DNA of 8,098 nt from Methylopumilus sp036567085. GTDB taxonomy: Bacteria > Pseudomonadota > Gammaproteobacteria > Burkholderiales > Methylophilaceae. The stretch's first letter is position 1. Every line of letters begins with the position of its first letter. Positions 6,604-8,098 of this stretch are shown piece after piece. Both the position numbers and the translations under genes were made by a program. Location: the NCBI GenBank assembly GCA_036567085.1, contig DATCVG010000088.1:1-8098 (forward strand). The letters run 5' to 3'. The notes under the pieces are model-generated. The model searched no databases. It was not told the origin of the DNA and saw nothing but the letters and a program-made list of their open reading frames with translations.

Positions 6604-6632
6604 ATTATACTTAAATTAGGCTTGTTAAGCAA
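6604..6632 (-). promoter_or_regulatory. Strong candidate sigma-70 promoter for rplU-rpmA
   Basis: Reading leftward, TTGCTT (6632-6627, three of six including the key TTG) is followed by an exact 17-base spacer and a perfect TATAAT (6609-6604). The bases after the -10 are TCGCGAT, a GC-rich discriminator in AT-rich surroundings. Transcription should begin near 6597, leaving a leader of about 33 bases that carries the GAGG ribosome binding site. Confidence 0.75.
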
Positions 6633-6685
6633 ACTCTTCAAGGCTAAAGATGAAGGTTTTTGCCTACAAAAGCAGTGGAGAGGGC

Positions 6686-6696
6686 TATGTTAAAAT
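6686..6696 (+). promoter_or_regulatory. Candidate extended -10 promoter for ispB
   Basis: TGT followed by TAAAAT (6691-6696; TG at 6688-6689) fits an extended -10 element. No good -35 stands at the usual distance, which extended -10 promoters can tolerate. Transcription would begin near 6703, about 26 bases before the GTG start. It is back to back with the rplU promoter, with about 55 bases between the two -35/-10 regions. Confidence 0.45.
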
Positions 6697-6728
6697 AAGC
6701 CTTTAAAAACCCTTGAAGCCTTGTTTTT

Positions 6729-7697
6729 GTGACTCTTAGCACCATTTTATCCCCAATTAAAAGCGATTTACTGGCCGTAAACGAGGTTATTCGCGCCTCA
6801 CTTCATTCCGAAGTGCCTCTCGTAAACCAAGTCGCAGGCCATATTATTCAAGGTGGCGGCAAGCGTTTAAGACCCAGCACCCTTCTCTTGGTTGGCGGAC
6901 TCTTTGGACCTGTTCGAAAAGAGCACCATGAATTGGCTGCTGTCATTGAGTTTATTCATACCGCAACCCTTCTTCACGATGATGTGGTAGACCAATCCAC
7001 AAAACGAAGAAACCACAAAACAGCGAATACTATTTTTGGAAATGCTGCGAGCGTTTTAGTGGGTGATTTTATCTACTCTAGAGCATTTCAGATGATGGTG
7101 AAAATTAATCACATGAAGGTTATGGAGGTTTTGGCAAATACAACAAACACAATTGCAGAAGGTGAGGTCTTGCAACTCCTAAATATTCATAACGCTTCTA
7201 TTGAGGATGAAGATTATTTAAAAGTTGTTTACTACAAAACAGCTAAATTATTTGAATCTGCGGCCGAACTCGGTGCCATTATCGGTGGCGCTGATGATAA
7301 TGATATTAAAGTTCTTGCTCAGTTTGGGAAGCATATGGGTATTGCTTTTCAGTTGATTGATGATGTTCTTGATCTATCAGGCAATCCTGAAGAAATAGGG
7401 AAAAATCTAGGCGATGATTTAGCCGAAGGCAAACCTACACTACCTCTTTTATATGCCATGAAGAAAGGTAGTGATGAGCAAAAAAACATTATCAGGGCGG
7501 CCATTGAAAATGGCGGCTTAACAGAGCTAGAAAGTGTTTTAAATGCTGTCAAAGAAACCAAAGCATTAGAATATGTAAGAGAGCTTGCAAAAGAAGAGAT
7601 AGAAAAAGGCGAAAAACTAATTCAACACATTACATCTTCAGTTTATAAAGATGCGCTCTTGGCGCTCACTCAATTTGTGACAACAAGGGATTATTAA
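6729..7697 (+). CDS. ispB: Long-chain polyprenyl (octaprenyl-type) diphosphate synthase
   Basis: A trans-prenyltransferase that adds isopentenyl units to an allylic diphosphate to make the side chain of ubiquinone. The 322-residue length fits IspB. It shows 'GGGKRLRP' (42-49), the first Asp-rich motif 'LLHDDVVDQSTKRRNHKTAN' with D84, D85 and D88, the second Asp-rich motif 'QLIDDVLDLSG' with D211, D212 and D215, and 'EGKPTLPLLYA' (233-243). Small residues (Ala79, Thr80) precede the first motif where short-chain enzymes often carry bulky aromatics, consistent with a long product; the exact length (C40 is usual for IspB) cannot be read from sequence. The start is GTG at 6729, giving 'MTLSTILSPIKSD', the normal IspB opening; no better in-frame start lies near. 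The ribosome binding site is weak. The gene is divergent from rplU-rpmA, a common betaproteobacterial arrangement. Confidence 0.95.
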   Translation: MTLSTILSPIKSDLLAVNEVIRASLHSEVPLVNQVAGHIIQGGGKRLRPSTLLLVGGLFGPVRKEHHELAAVIEFIHTATLLHDDVVDQSTKRRNHKTANTIFGNAASVLVGDFIYSRAFQMMVKINHMKVMEVLANTTNTIAEGEVLQLLNIHNASIEDEDYLKVVYYKTAKLFESAAELGAIIGGADDNDIKVLAQFGKHMGIAFQLIDDVLDLSGNPEEIGKNLGDDLAEGKPTLPLLYAMKKGSDEQKNIIRAAIENGGLTELESVLNAVKETKALEYVRELAKEEIEKGEKLIQHITSSVYKDALLALTQFVTTRDY

Positions 7698-8044
7698 TTT
7701 AGCACGATAGGATCGCCATTGTCGGCACGGTAATAAGTTAAATGCGCACATTTATTTGTGCCTGAAGTGATGGATCCATCAAAAATTGATTTACCGTTAA
7801 GATCCACTTGCGCATAGCCATTGTTAAACAAAGTCACTTCAGCTTCCTTTTTGCCTTGTCGCAACAAGAAACTAATAGAGTGGTCATATTCGGATTCAGA
7901 GTAAACTTGCCAATTGTTACCGCCCGCGAGCTGCGAAAGCCAATTAGGCAAATCAACTTCTACTCGACAAATCACTAAATCGCCCCAAGCGGACTGATCT
8001 TCAGCGGAAGTTAAGTTGTTTAATGTATTTTGTAATTCACTCAT
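7694..8044 (-). CDS. Uncharacterised acidic 116-residue protein
   Basis: I do not recognise this protein and assign no function. It is 116 residues, acidic (about 15 Asp/Glu against 7 Lys/Arg), with no signal peptide and no membrane segment, so it is probably cytosolic. Residues 1-20 look helical; 21-105 look like mixed strands with Gly/Asn turns ('NNGYAQVDLNGKSIFDG', 74-90), suggesting a small beta-rich fold. Trp20, Trp35 and Trp45 and two cysteines (26, 99) stand out, but there is no metal-binding or catalytic pattern. No rival long frame is more convincing, and codon use resembles the neighbours, so it is likely real. The ATG at 8044 has no Shine-Dalgarno. Its stop overlaps the ispB stop by four bases tail to tail. 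The preceding gene on its strand is outside the window. Confidence 0.75.
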   Translation of the reverse strand: MSELQNTLNNLTSAEDQSAWGDLVICRVEVDLPNWLSQLAGGNNWQVYSESEYDHSISFLLRQGKKEAEVTLFNNGYAQVDLNGKSIFDGSITSGTNKCAHLTYYRADNGDPIVLN

Positions 8045-8086
8045 AGGTCATAGTTTAAATCATTCATGATCTATTAATGGTGATTA

Positions 8087-8096
8087 ATTCTATAAT
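8087..8096. promoter_or_regulatory. Overlapping divergent -10-like boxes at the window edge
   Basis: On the plus strand there is a perfect TATAAT (8091-8096) whose gene, if any, starts beyond the window. On the minus strand TAGAAT (8092-8087, five of six) could serve the 116-residue protein, with its -35 outside the window and a leader of about 36 bases. Two ATTAAT copies (8073-8078 and 8083-8088), ten bases apart, lie just before the plus-strand box. No good -35 is seen for the plus direction, so confidence is low. Confidence 0.3.
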
Positions 8097-8098
8097 TT

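Noticed and set aside
7349..7561. Minus-strand 70-codon frame inside ispB
   Set aside because: Opposite the second Asp-rich motif region of a clearly real gene; no support of its own.
7651..7675. GCGC...GCGC repeat near the ispB end as a terminator for the 116-residue gene
   Set aside because: Only four self-complementary base pairs and a short T-poor tail; probably just codon sequence.
7746..7761. Five-bp hairpin GCACA/TGTGC just beyond the ispB stop as an ispB terminator
   Set aside because: Short stem, no U-run after it, and inside the opposing coding sequence; too weak to call.
7768..7781. 14-base perfect palindrome TGATGGATCCATCA inside the 116-residue gene
   Set aside because: It encodes ordinary residues (D-G-S-I) and has no second copy or promoter beside it; one such palindrome in 8 kb is compatible with chance.
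8037..8051. Four-codon upstream frame (ATG ACC TAT GAG TGA) overlapping the start of the 116-residue gene
   Set aside because: Too short to judge and lacking a ribosome binding site; could be a coupling leader but chance is as likely.
1..8098. Defence, toxin-antitoxin, CRISPR, prophage or insertion-sequence content
   Set aside because: No array, transposase, integrase, terminal inverted repeats or known defence domains; every long frame but one is a housekeeping gene.

Overview
This window looks like a piece of a compact, AT-rich betaproteobacterial chromosome. The best guess is Methylophilaceae, in particular a streamlined freshwater or marine methylotroph of the Methylopumilus/OM43 type. 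The lineage is inferred from protein character (MurJ, RplU, ObgE, ProB and IspB all read as betaproteobacterial), from gene order (ispB divergent from rplU-rpmA-obgE-proB; rpsT divergent from murJ-ribF), from low GC and from tight packing. About 93% of bases are coding and several genes overlap. It has not been checked against a database.

Layout, left to right. (1) Bases 1-1604, minus strand: the start of ribF (cut by the window edge) lies just downstream of a complete murJ, the lipid II flippase. (2) Bases 1605-1817: a divergent intergenic region with back-to-back promoter candidates for murJ (leftward) and rpsT (rightward). (3) Bases 1818-2081: rpsT, ribosomal protein S20, followed by a perfect 11-bp hairpin shared with the convergent end of purK. 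(4) Bases 2108-6563, minus strand: a compact run transcribed leftward in the order rplU, rpmA, obgE, proB, purE, purK. A Rho-independent terminator sits between rpmA and obgE, so the run is probably a ribosomal-protein pair plus a downstream obgE-proB-purEK unit fed by readthrough, by its own promoter, or by both. (5) Bases 6564-6728: a second divergent promoter region, rplU leftward and ispB rightward. (6) Bases 6729-7697: ispB, long-chain polyprenyl diphosphate synthase, on the plus strand. (7) Bases 7694-8044, minus strand: an unrecognised acidic 116-residue protein that meets ispB tail to tail with a 4-bp overlap. (8) Bases 8045-8098: an edge region with overlapping divergent -10-like boxes.

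All recognised genes are housekeeping: ribosome parts (S20, L21, L27) and the ribosome-associated GTPase Obg; cell-wall lipid II export (MurJ); quinone side-chain synthesis (IspB); the first step of proline synthesis (ProB); the two-enzyme AIR carboxylation step of purine synthesis (PurK, PurE); and flavin cofactor synthesis (RibF). There is no mobile element, CRISPR array, defence system, toxin-antitoxin pair, tRNA or rRNA visible. I do not see an undescribed biological system here. The points worth a second look are modest: the terminator and candidate leaderless promoter in front of obgE, the purEK genes appended to obgE-proB, the GC-rich discriminators on the two ribosomal-protein promoters, and the unrecognised 116-residue protein.
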